Below are positions 1-12,300 of a DNA stretch of 64,000 nucleotides, one piece after another. The notes beneath the pieces were generated by a model. It made no database searches, had not been told where the DNA came from, and saw only the letters and a program-made list of their open reading frames with translations. How positions within the stretch are numbered: position 1 is the stretch's first letter; the number at the start of each line of letters is the position of its first letter. Position numbers and translations under genes: made by a program. Source of the stretch: Allodiplogaster sudhausi (taxonomy: Eukaryota; Nematoda; Chromadorea; Rhabditida; Diplogasteridae); contig CALZFC010000006.1 of assembly GCA_945643635.1 (NCBI GenBank), positions 5,966,501-6,030,500 of the forward strand. Reading direction: 5' to 3'.

Positions 1-1290
1 CACGACCACAAGAACAGGTTTCGTCAGCAAACGCATAAGGTAGCAAAGATAACTTCAAAATGCTCATTATTCGATGTTTCTTTAACATATGAAGTATAAG
101 GGAAAAAACAGTAGCCAATGTTCATTCGATTTCGTATCGTTCTTTTTTTTCTTCGATATCATACGTACTTCACTTCAGCTGTTTAAAGTGCTTTCGTTTG
201 ACAGCGCAGTGCTATTTCCAGAACTATGAAAAGGCTAATTCTCCTTTAAATTCTCAAAAACGGGATCGCTGTTCAAACGTTACAATCAAGGATCAAGTGA
301 GCCCGGTAAATAAACAACACGAAACAAACCTCGATAAGACCATCGGCATCAACGCCTGGTCCGGCCGCCGCCTTGGCGGGGCCTCGCCCGATGCGCCGTT
401 ATTCACATAGTTGCCCCTGTAAAGAAATCAAAATTTGCATGAATTAAAATATGCATTAACTTACATTGATCAATTACATCATACCCTTTGAAATAAAAGC
501 CAAATTCAAGCAGAATGGCATTCAACATAGATTTAAGTCCAGAAAATTAAAGAGACTCAAACTGCAAGCCCGTTTAGAAACAAGGCTTAAAACGGCAAAT
601 CAAAGAACTCAGTCGAGTTTTTAGCGAGGAAACTCAGGAAGAGAAATGTAGAAAACTGACTGGTTGTTCGCATCAGTCATGACAGTTATGCCGCGCTGAG
701 GAAGTGTCGCTGTTGGATTGAAAAGAAAGCTTTGCCTGCCCTAAGATAGGGTAAGGTTTCAGAAGTAGTTGGTGGGTTCGCCAAAAGAATGCTGCTTGAC
801 AGTGCGACAGCCATTCCAAAGGCTCCCGCACGGAAGAGTACGGTTCTCTTGGCTATCATCCAGGTGTTTGCTGGCAATTTGCCAGAGCCCGTCTTGAGCC
901 CTTCAGAGGCCACTGGAGATTTAGTGTGGCTTATATTTTTGAATCTGAGACAGTAACCTCAACTTTTGACACGCACTGAAATATGGTTTTGTTGCATTCA
1001 GTGCACTGCTTCGCGAATGTTTATTTTTTCATAAATGTATTTTAATGCAGTTCACTATGCTCGCATTCAATATCTTTCTGGTCGGAAGCATATGCGTTCC
1101 TGTCGAATATATACGCTTTCATTAGCCGTTCGGTTGACATTTTGAATTCCCAATCTAATTTCAAGATAATTTAAATTTTAACTTTTCCTTCGAAACTATT
1201 ATGGATTGTACATGTTTTGCGAGGCAAGGCTTCCTCTCATTGCCTTTTTTGTAGATAGTGTCATTAGGAGTCGAATGTTAAGAAAATTTA
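1..1290. other. Left flank of PIX, no confirmed gene
   Basis: I see no complete gene here. Two GC-richer islands read as possible minus-strand exons. One at 329-420 has an acceptor-like TTTACAG and a donor-like GAG/GTTTGT and would read GNYVNNGASGEAPPRRRPDQ and onward. The other at 686-913 is an open frame without a usable donor. They may be the tail of a minus-strand gene lying to the left, or transposon residue. There is no recognisable domain in either. Confidence 0.3.
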
Positions 1291-2390
1291 ATGGAGAAAA
1301 TGAAAAAGCAAGATATAGTTTTTTGGTGGCGAGACTTCGGCATGATGGACGAAACGGATGACAACTCCTCTGCTGCCGTCTTCGTGCTTGCCAAGCACGC
1401 GTTCATCGGCAAGAACAACGACGAGGTTTGCTCTTTGCTGTTCCTGCTTCTTTTTCTCTTCATAAAAAAATTTCTTAAAACAAAACAAACTTTTTTTTGA
1501 TTAGTTGCTGCTTGTTTTTTCTCTCTCACTGTATTTAATGCATTGAAATTAGTATAGGATACTTCTGAACCAAGCCATCAACATCAACATGGAATGATCG
1601 GTTTAATTTTAAGACATTTTGCTTGAGTAGAAAACCAGACGGCATCCATTATCTGTGCTTGCGCAATAATTATTTGCCAGTTTAATATGATTTTTTTTTC
1701 ACACAATCACTTGACTGGCTTCTTATGTTGGATGATTTTTAAATATCTAATCTTTTGCTGATTTTTCCAATTTCTGTCTAGCTCCAGCAAAACTTTTTTA
1801 TCCAGAGTTTCCATTTTAAGTCTTTCCTTTTTATGTTTATTAGCAAGCATTATGTTAGGAAATAGAATATAAAATATAGTTTTAAGCGACAAAATACCAT
1901 CTAACTTGATCGAAAGTAGATATTGTTGTAAGGCAAAAGCTCAACTCGATTGAAACTTAATGGTGTTGTAAGGGGTAAACTCCTTTAACTCGATAGAAAG
2001 CTTAATGTTTCTTTGTTATTTTAAGCTTTCCTTCGAAGTCGGCGACCTCATCGCTGTGACGCAAGAGGAAGAAGGCGGCTGGTGGGAGGGCACACTGAAC
2101 GGAGAGACCGGCTGGTTTCCGGTCGCCTATGTTGACATCGTCAGTGACAAAGGTACGGTATTCTTTATTTCAGAGTGGGTTACGGTATTTAGGCTTTTGG
2201 CATGATTATTTCATACATACATCGAGACGATTTCCAATTAATGATTCCAACATACTTTTCTAAACTGTATTGTTCTTTTCCCTCTATTCTCACTGTCGCT
2301 TACTAAATTTTATTTAACTTCGTCTTTAAATTCATCCGAACTTACTAACACACACACTCTCTCTCTCTCACTCTCTCTCTCTCTTTTGAT

Positions 2391-2440
<50 letters not shown>

Positions 2441-2491
2441 CCATCTCTCTTTCGCTCTCCTTCTCTTCTCTCTTTCTCTCTATCTTTCCCA

Positions 2492-2530
<39 letters not shown>

Positions 2531-3317
2531 AGATAAGCTGAACCGCTCGATGTCGATGCCATGCGCAGTCGCTGCCCCTTCCTCGTCCGCCCGCCCCGTT
2601 GATGTCCTCCTCACTCCTTCATCCACAAAGAAGCAGTTCATCAACACTGTCCTCGAGCACTTTATCAAGTTAGAAAAAAAAATTATACTTAAAAAAACTT
2701 CTTCAGTAGTTTTTCTTCTCCCTCTTTCTTTTTTAAGTATATTTAAATCTAGAATACATTTATTTTTAGCATTGCATCATTTTTGATCAGGGAAATAGAT
2801 ATACACAATTTTATAAAATAAAATATTTAAAAAAAAATTTAAAAAGGAAAATGTTAATGGCTTTTTTGCTTGAGATCCGAAGAAGAGTACATCCTTTCGC
2901 TAAAGGAAGTTGTAGAGAAATATCTAAATCCGATTTCATCGTCAAATGTGTAAGCAAAATATTTTTTTTATATTTCCATTTTACTTTAATTTGCTATTTG
3001 CTTTTACAAAGAGTGATTTTTCTCATTTCTTTTGTTTTATTTTAATTATTTTTTTTGTTATAACGAGTAGTTTATTTGTTTATTCTGTATTTTAAGAAGA
3101 AATATATTTTATTTTTTACGAGAATTTTGTATTACTCATGTCAGATATATATAAGAAGAAAAAAGTCCCATCTTTTCCAGCCTGAACAAGGATGAATTCG
3201 GCATTATGGAAGGCCACTTCGCGGACATTTATGCACTCCAAGCGAGTGTCTTCTTCCATCTCAAAGAGTCTCGGAGGCTAGCAGTTATATTATATTATTT
3301 ATTATAATATAAGTTTG

Positions 3318-3360
<43 letters not shown>

Positions 3361-6300
3361 ATATATATGTATATATATTATATATATTCCTTTATTTCTC
3401 TATTCAATACAATTACCAAGAAAGAACAGCAGGGAAAAATCACGGTACGAAATATACTTTCGTAGGCATGAAGTCTGTCATGAGACTCTTTTCCACCCCC
3501 TTTAGATTAATTGTAAGTATTTAAAAAAGACCCGATCCCAGTACCAGTGGTTTTGTTTATTTATTTTTCCTCAAAAGTTTATGAGGCCTCGAGTATGAAT
3601 GTTACTTCCAGTGTTTCCATTGCAATTATACATCTATCTTGAAAATAAGGAAATGTTTGCTTCAAGAAGCTTATCCGTATCATTCTCGCAATATTCTCGA
3701 AGTTTTCTGCAAGCTTTTCATATTGGAAAATACACGTATAAATTATAAATATAGCTCATTTCTGGATAAAAAAGTTATGTAACAACAAGTGATTAACATA
3801 GCCAGTTCTCGAAGCATTAAAAAACGCCCTTCTTATCTACACGCTCTATTTTGCGTGGCATCGAGAATTTCTGGAAAAAATACTAAAATAAATTTGGTAT
3901 ATAATTAATTTCGATGATTCCAGTCGCGAGCTCCAGCAACAGCGCGTTGGCAGCATCTTTCTGAAGTCGGCGCCAATGCTCAAGGAGCAACTTCTCTCAT
4001 ACTGCGCAAACCATCCGGACGCTGTCGAAATCATCAATCAGAAGGGGTCAGAGGATTTCATGATGTTTGGTCCAATGATCTTTGGGATCAGAAATACCTG
4101 ACTTCTAAAGTTTCCGCAAAAAAAACACCCATTTTTGACATGAACTTTCATTTACCACAACTTATGTAGTTATGGGATAAATTAAAATTCAATGTTAAGA
4201 TATGTATCATTAAGTAAATTAATATTCACAAATTTTGCGAATAATACTACCAATGAAATTGAAGAGAGGAACTGGACGCATTCCTGGCTCCCCTCAAATG
4301 CGACCGACGCTCTCTGATCATGGGCTTGAGTGCGCCGTTCCGGCACCTCGCACAGTACCCTGCCGTCCTCCAAGAACTCCATCGGAATATGATGGTATAG
4401 TTTTGTGGGCAATGCCAAGAAGTTTACAAAGTTCTACTTCTTTATATTTGTTTATTTATTACATTCGGCATTACTATATTTTTCATTGCTCAAATAAGCA
4501 GGTTCATTCACTATCAGTTGCTTCTGGTAGCGAGCAAATTAATCAAATTTCTGCTTTTCAGAACCACCTGGGAGTTCAGTGCTCATTGAAGTAGTATTTT
4601 TTTCATAGTTTTTGCAGTCTATTTTCATAATTCCCTTTTTTTCAAAACAAATATTTTTCTTCTAAATAATGTTGCTATAAAAAGATATTAATAGTGATAA
4701 TATTTATTATTCCAGGATTCGCATCCAGACCGTGGAGATGTTCAGCGATCCTGCGCAGTCTATCGCGTTCTCAAAGTTAGCAGAGCATATGGGTTACTGT
4801 AATCTACAACTTTACACTGACTCTCACTTCATTAGAGCGCTTTCGAATTTTGATTATATATGCACCACAACTGATCTCTTCGTACTCGATGCCCAGGGTG
4901 CCGAGGATTTAGCGATCTGTGGTAGACGAAGGAAAGGGCAGTTAGAGATTAGGGAGCGCAGTGTTCGTCTCCTGTGCTCTCCGCTGAATATTGTCTACAA
5001 GCATGAGGCGGGGTGGTCGCAGTGACAAGTTGCCCCGCTCGTAATCATGAAAATTAAACCCCGCAAACGTATAAAATTTATTTTAATTTTATATATTGGG
5101 GGAAAATTAATATATAATGTATGTATGTACATTTACATTTTTTTTTTTAAACATATTCTTACTCCATCCAGGACCTCTGCGAAAGCGTCCGTCGACAGCG
5201 AGAGATGCAACTTGAGTTCCTGGCCGTGCGCGGAGTCGTGGACATGGTGAGAGCGACGCGTGCTGGAAGTGTCTGCCGCGTCGGCAACGCTTCAGTCGCG
5301 GAAGAGAACGCGAGCGATCCGGAAGAAGGAAGAGGAGAAGCAACGGACAGGTAGGCAGTTTTAGCTATGCTAATTATTATTATTAATTTCACCCTGTTGT
5401 ATTTATATGAACAACACTGGTGTTACCTGATAAACAAATAAGAAGAAAAGAAAAGGGGAATGATTTTTGTGTGTAGAATTTGCTGGATTCCGCATTGGAT
5501 ATATTTAGCCCGCTCATATTGTGAAATAGTGAAACTTTCCCCGAAAATAATATTTTGATAAGAGTTTTTTTTTTTTTTCTTATGACGTTCGTCGTTGAGT
5601 TTTGCACTACCTTTTGAGGGATTCTGCACATAGTACAATAGGGAAATGTAAACCAACTACGCATATTAAATTTATTTTTTTCATGAGAAATGCGAAAGTG
5701 GCAATAATGTTTATTGAAAATCAACTGCATAAATTGCATTATTATTTCAATGTATTACTAGTTTACAAGAAGTTAGTTCCCGTTTTCTGCAGGTTCCTTG
5801 CGCTCTTCTCCGAGGCTCTTCTCGTAGTGGAAGTGAAAGGCGCTGACCAATACGCGCTCATCCGTTCGATTCCATTGACTGCTGCGACGAGGGTTATTCG
5901 GAAGGCGGGGCTTGGAGGAGCAGGCGGAGGAGGAGGAAAGCATGCATTTGTCATCATTCCAAGTTAGCTCTTTGTTTTTTTTATTTTTTTTTATTTGTTC
6001 ACTTATATTTTAGTGACAGGAATTGACGCGATAAAAATTGACTAAAATGTATTTAATTTCGGATTAGAAGAAAACATTTTGGTTTTGTACTTTATGCAAA
6101 AGAAATGGCTCGGTGGTTTGCCTTATCCAATAGAATAGATTGAAATAAGCGGTTTGTAAGGTGAGTCAGATCACTACACCTTGAGGATTATGAAGTATTA
6201 TGCATTATATGTTGTTTATATTTTAATAAATTGAAATTTGGAAATTTTCCAATTTAAATTAAAATATTTAGTATTTTTGAGCAATGAGTGATTGCGTAAT

Positions 6301-9300
6301 GTAACTGTGTAGGAAAGCCTAAATTCCAAAAAGTCTGTTTGTCTTTTCTATATCTGTTCTCTCTTTTTTATTCTCTCTTTCTCTCTCTCTCTGCCTCTTC
6401 TTTCCTTTCGGTCCTTCTCTTCTATCTCTCGCCTTTCCAGATGCCCCTAGTGTGCCCCTCTTCATCGACTTGGCCTCCTCCTTCGAACTGGACCGCTGGC
6501 TCGAAGCCTTCGAAGGTGGTACTCCGGTGAGAGTGGAGAAGGAGAAGGGAGGAGGAGAGAGAGAGGAGGCGAGAGAAGTGAGAGAGACAGTGCAGATGAG
6601 GAGGAGGAAGGAGAGCATCGATGCAGGCGAGAACTCCTTCACGACTTGTGACGTTAGTGAACGTTCACGGATTCTAGATGCTGGCATTTTGTTGTCTATA
6701 TATAGAGTTCATGGGAATAACCGTTGATTTTAATACGAGAATTACGCAGAAATTTATATTTTGTATATTTTCTTTAATCCAAACACCTTGTTCTCTCACC
6801 ATGAATAACAGTAGCTGTTATCGTTTTCTAGGCAGCAACTGCTTCCCAGCGACTGGACACGTCCATCCTCCGCGAGCGCAACACGCCAGGACGCATGAAA
6901 TCACCGTCAGTTGGCGGGAGATTTAAATTTGGTTTATAAAAAAGTAATTGTCAGATTATTTTTTTTAAGAAGAGGAAAGAAATGCAGTAATTCTACAATT
7001 TTCCCCCTCTGAACTGCCACTGTGGTTTTCTCGATCCAACGTTTTTCATTAGCGGGTTCAGTGCGCGCGTTCTTGTTCCCATATCGTTGATGTACATTTT
7101 AGTCATTCCTCTTATTCTGACAATAGTGCTAATTGTGTACATAGAGCTATGATAGTTGAATATTTTTTCTTACAATTGGCTTCGTGTCAATTTTATTTAA
7201 TTATTAATTATCTTTAACTGTTGTCGAGTGGAGGTTTTATTATTATAAAAAATAAAATAAAATTAAAATAATTTCAGACCAGAAGAGTCTTTCGGTGGCT
7301 TCCGAGTGAATCACGAACTCGAGATGATTCTGCCCGACTTTCTGGATGGCGAAGAAGAGGCCGCTGCCGCTGGCCCGGGCGGCCCCAACGGAACAACTGC
7401 CGGCCCACCATTCTACCTCCGCCCCTATCCACCCCATCGAACACTCGCGAATACAGTAGATCTGGCCAAGAAGAGTGTCAAGATGAGAAGGGACAGTCAG
7501 TTTTAAAGTCTTCCTTTTTTTTCTTTAAAAAAATATTTATTGCTAGTATCTGGATTAGAAGGGACGGTTAGTTTTGGAGCCTATTTTGCTTTAAAGCTTT
7601 AATATTAGTCAATAAAAAAATATTTGTTGCTAGGGTCCTGATGAGAAGGGACAATTAGTTTTATAGCCTTTTCTCTTTAAAGCTTTAATATTATTTAAGT
7701 AATTATTTATTGTTATTAACTATTATGAAAAAATTATTAGTGCATTACAAATAATTACTTACAATTAAGATGCGCCTCTTCAAGAGCCCGGCGATGCTCT
7801 GCTACTCTCAATCGTCGAGGGATACTTGGCGGTGAGTATTATTTATTTATTTATTTATTTATTTATAGTTATCTAATAATCAATAATGTCACGGTGGTTT
7901 TGTGCAGTCATGCAGATATAATGTTATATAAGAATAAAATAAATCCCGATTCATCGGTATCGAAAGTCGAAATTTCTCATCTAATTCATGAATTTAGTAT
8001 TTGCTTTTAATGTGCTGCCAGGCATTAGGGAAAGTTTTTTTTTAATATATTTATTATTTGGACATCGGTAGATAAAACTAGTGATTAGTTTAGTTTGGTT
8101 TATAAATATTCCACATAGTATTATCATTTTTAAATGTCGTCTGTTTGATTAAGAGCTTATTTAAAAATTATATTTATAATAAATTTTGTCTCAATTTTTT
8201 AAATAATTAATTATTTAAAGGTTGGCGGAGAAGAGGCGGCAGCTGGAGCTGTTGGAAATGGACCTCAAGTACTCGTCGCGGAAGATGAGAAGCTATTGGT
8301 AGAAGAGATGCAGCAAGGGCAACTTGTGCTCTCGGAGAAGTGGGCTTTCGTTTTTTTTCTTCAGTTTTATATTTACATTATATACTATATTTATCTAGTG
8401 GAAAAGTGTATAGAAACAAAGAAATTAGGATACGGCATCTAAAATTAATTTTATACCTTAACTTCAAATTAATATCCTCAAATATGTAACTTTTTGGGAC
8501 CCCTCGGACCCCCCTTTTTTACCCTGCTTAATACTGACTCTTACTTCAATAGAACGCCCTCGAATTTTGATTTTACTTGCATCACAACTGATCTCTTCGC
8601 ACTCGGTTCACAGAGTGCTGAGGATTTAGCGATCTGTGGTAGACGAAGGAAAGGGCAGTTAGAGATTAGGGAGTGCAGTGTTCGTCTCCTGTACTCTCTG
8701 CTGAATATTGTCTACAAGCTGGCGTTATGGTTTAAGCGGCGGCAAGTTGCACCGCTCTTCCTTCATTCGTTCCCTTGAGAGCATATAAAACTAATTTTAG
8801 TTTTAATTTTAGACATTGACGGGAAATTATAGTCCGCGTACATTAAAATTAATTGTGAAAATTTAATCCGCAAATATGAAAAAAAAATTAATTGGAAAAA
8901 GAAATCCACACAAATATATAATTAATTGTGTTGTAGAAGCCTCGTGGACGTTGTCTACGCTCTGAAGGATCAAGTGGATCGCATGGATAAGGTATGTAAA
9001 AATATTTTTATTATTGATCTAGAAGGAAAATTTTGCCCAATTTTGTTCCCAGGTGCTTTTAATTTCTGTGAAGCATATAGATAATATGTAGTGTGCAATA
9101 TGCCGATGTATACGCCGATAAGTCTTCTTCCGTGGAAAAAAAATTTATTCATTAAGCGAAAAGTTAGAATTTTTGTTGGTTTAGAATGTTTCATATTAGG
9201 TAATTTAATATTGTTTGAGGGGAGGAAACGTATTAAATATTGTTTGAGGGCATGAATTTCATATATTGTTTAAGGAAATTAATTTAATACATCTCTGGTT

Positions 9301-12300
9301 TTCCCGAGTGAGCATAATTAGATTTGAGACGAATTTGCAGCCTAATTAGGCAAATGTCAGCCTAATTTAGGCTGTTTTTTTGCATCATGATATCTGGTGT
9401 GGAACTACCGTAATGTTTTGGTGTTGCGATAAATTTAAATAGTCACCTTGAGTTGGAAATGAAAATGAAAGCTGCTATGTAAGCTGGAAATGTTATATCT
9501 TGGTGATTTGTGTGTGTGTGTGATTTGTTTTTTTCCTATTGTGTTAATTGCAGACAGATGGAGAGGCGATTTGCCCAGGCGAGAAAACGCAAAACGTTGC
9601 GTGAAGTAGAAGCCCGAGCGGATGAAGTTACGTTAAGGAAGGCCTCGGATTCAGTGGAAGAAGCTGATGAAGAAAACGACGTGGATATCATGGAGACATC
9701 GAGTGGCGATGAGGGCGAGAACATCTTTGTCGATGATTTGCTGATTACGGAGGCTCGGGCGGATAACGAAAGTCAGCTGATTTTTTTTATTTCATTGTTA
9801 TTTTCTCGACAATGAAAGTGACCTGTTTTTTTTCCTTTTTTTATTTCATCTTTTTTTTATGTGAATGCTAGTATTTTGAACCAACCGTTATCTTGTAGGT
9901 GTTTTCGGGGAAAGTTTATCGTCCATGTCTTCCCTTGTCCTTTGCCAGCTTCAACACTTAATTGACAGTGCATTCAGCCAGGCCGGTTTGTCACTTTTTT
10001 TCCTCGTTAAATTTGAAGTATTGTGGCAAAGAAAACTTGCGTTTAACTCTATGTTTTTTCAAGTAAATTAAAGTTACTTTATTTAATGGGCGCAAAGCTT
10101 GTTGATGATACTGTGCTATTCGCACAGGATTGGACCTTTATTTCGCTGGTCACTTCAGTCCACACGAAAGGTTTATGCGTGCATTCTTGAACAACAATTC
10201 GTATCTTGCGCATAGTCTAAGCCTCGGCGCCCTCTGCGCTCGTGATATTGACAGGTATTTCTATTGATGTTCTCTTATGGGTTGAATTGTAATGTATTTC
10301 GTAGTTGTTCCTGCCCGGATGGCCCTTCAAAGAGCACAGTTGTTCTGGCGAGCATAGCTGAGCTAGTGAACCGGCTACTAAATGGTCACTACGCACACAT
10401 TCGCACTCTGCATGAGAGAATAGCGTCCGGCGTTATCCTTGACACGCCTTTGGCGTGGCCGTTCTTTCAAAACAGAGTGAAAGTTACTGGGGGCCCAGTG
10501 CAGCCATTGAGCTTCGTTTCCAGTTGGGACGGCGTACGGTTAAAAGGACATTCTAGGTTAGATATACCAAAAATTCAGCTCCACTGTAACCACAGAGCTT
10601 TAATCACTAAACATGAATTCAGATTAAAGTGTTGGCCTCTGGGGTTAATGTCGATTGACATGGATGACGCGCATCGGGCTAGGGAAGGTGCAGTGTTTCT
10701 CGCAGCAGTATGACAAACCGGCCTGGCTGAATGCACTGTCAATTAAGTATAGCCTCCTTTGCGACAGCGACGGCGAGGAAATTGTCGAAGAGAACAACGG
10801 AGACATCATACTCCCCCGCGGATCCGGCTTCGATTCTGGAGGGGAAGAAGGCGATGCAGGGCAGAATCACCTCGGATTTTCGCCGAAAAACGAGGTATGT
10901 AAAAATGGAGGGAACGGATTACCTCGCCCATCATTGTCTTATTCTCAGGGATGCAAATCAAGTGAGTTGTTTGGTGACGGTAAGTTTTGTATGACGAAGA
11001 TTGGTGAATTTTTCATCGATCTGGGCGATAATTCTGATTATACTCAACGTGGGAAGGTTAGGTCTAGCTATTTTAGCAGCTTAAAATCCTAGTAGAACAA
11101 GTTACCTTTTCCAAGGAGAAGTTCAAATCTGAAACGCGTGACATGACGGGAATTTCATACCGTACCCTGTCTGAGTTGAAATTGCTCTGAGGAAATGTTC
11201 CCCGTTTACGCTACCCTCATCGGCATGCTCAGATACGTCAGTTCTGAAATCTTTTTCAGAAAATTTAAAAAAAAGCACGTACAGATTAAAAAGTTTATTC
11301 TTAGATGGAACTTTCAACTGAGCGTCGAGTTTTCAAGGATAGAAAGGGTCCTGTTGACAAGGTTATGCAGACAAATAAGTTTAGTTAAAACTGACTATCT
11401 CGTTCACCTCAGGAAACTGGAGGTTACGTTCAACAGACGAGAAGCCCAAGCGTTGCCTCGTTCACCTACATTCTTGTTCGCTCCTATTGCGGGAGGTTCG
11501 ATTTTACTCATTCCATTCTGTTCCTATTCAAATCTACTTTCACTTAGGGAAAAGCGACATAATCGAGGTCTTCGGTTCAATCCCATCAGCGAGCAACTCC
11601 CTGCGAAACGTCGTTAAGCACGTTTCTCGTCATGCCATTGAGCAGGTTCGATAACTCTTCATTATACCAAAATTTTTAGCCAAATGTGCATACTTAAGAT
11701 CATCCCGATGCGAGTCCGGCACCGATACACTGTTGCTGCGAAGCCGAATGACGGGAAGACCGCGATACCGTATTCCATCCTCAATGCATGTGTCGGTATG
11801 TGTTTTTTATGCCATAATTATTTTTAGGTATGATTCTGTTATAGTCTCTCCTCACATCTGATTGCAAATTTTGATTTCAGATGCTTTCTTGGCCTCTATC
11901 ACCTTCCCTGATGGCGACGAGAAGAAGAAAAATGCGATCGAGAGCACCGTCTGTGATCTGTGGTCCCATTACTTCACATACTACACGTATGTTTTTAACA
12001 GTGCATTTTTTCTATATAAAACAACATAAAAATTCGCTAAGTCTACTGAATTGCATCATTTTCAGGACCAACGCACGATCGAAGTTCAAGGCAAGCGGAG
12101 GCAGAAACAACGGCGGCTCGCAGAATGAGATGGAGTGAGGTCGCCACCACGAAAGTCAGCCGTCATATTCCCTCTCCTATTTCTTTTCTGTGACTTTCTG
12201 TGAGTTTTATGGGTAGCATATATTTCTCCCTCTGATTCTCTTCTGTGCCTTTCTTGGTGTTTTTAGTAACATATATTTTTCCTTCTATTCCAGTATTTTC

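Noticed and set aside
2310..2668. Minus-strand Arg/Glu-rich frames in PIX intron 2
   Set aside because: Antisense of the (CT)n tract and of exon 3.
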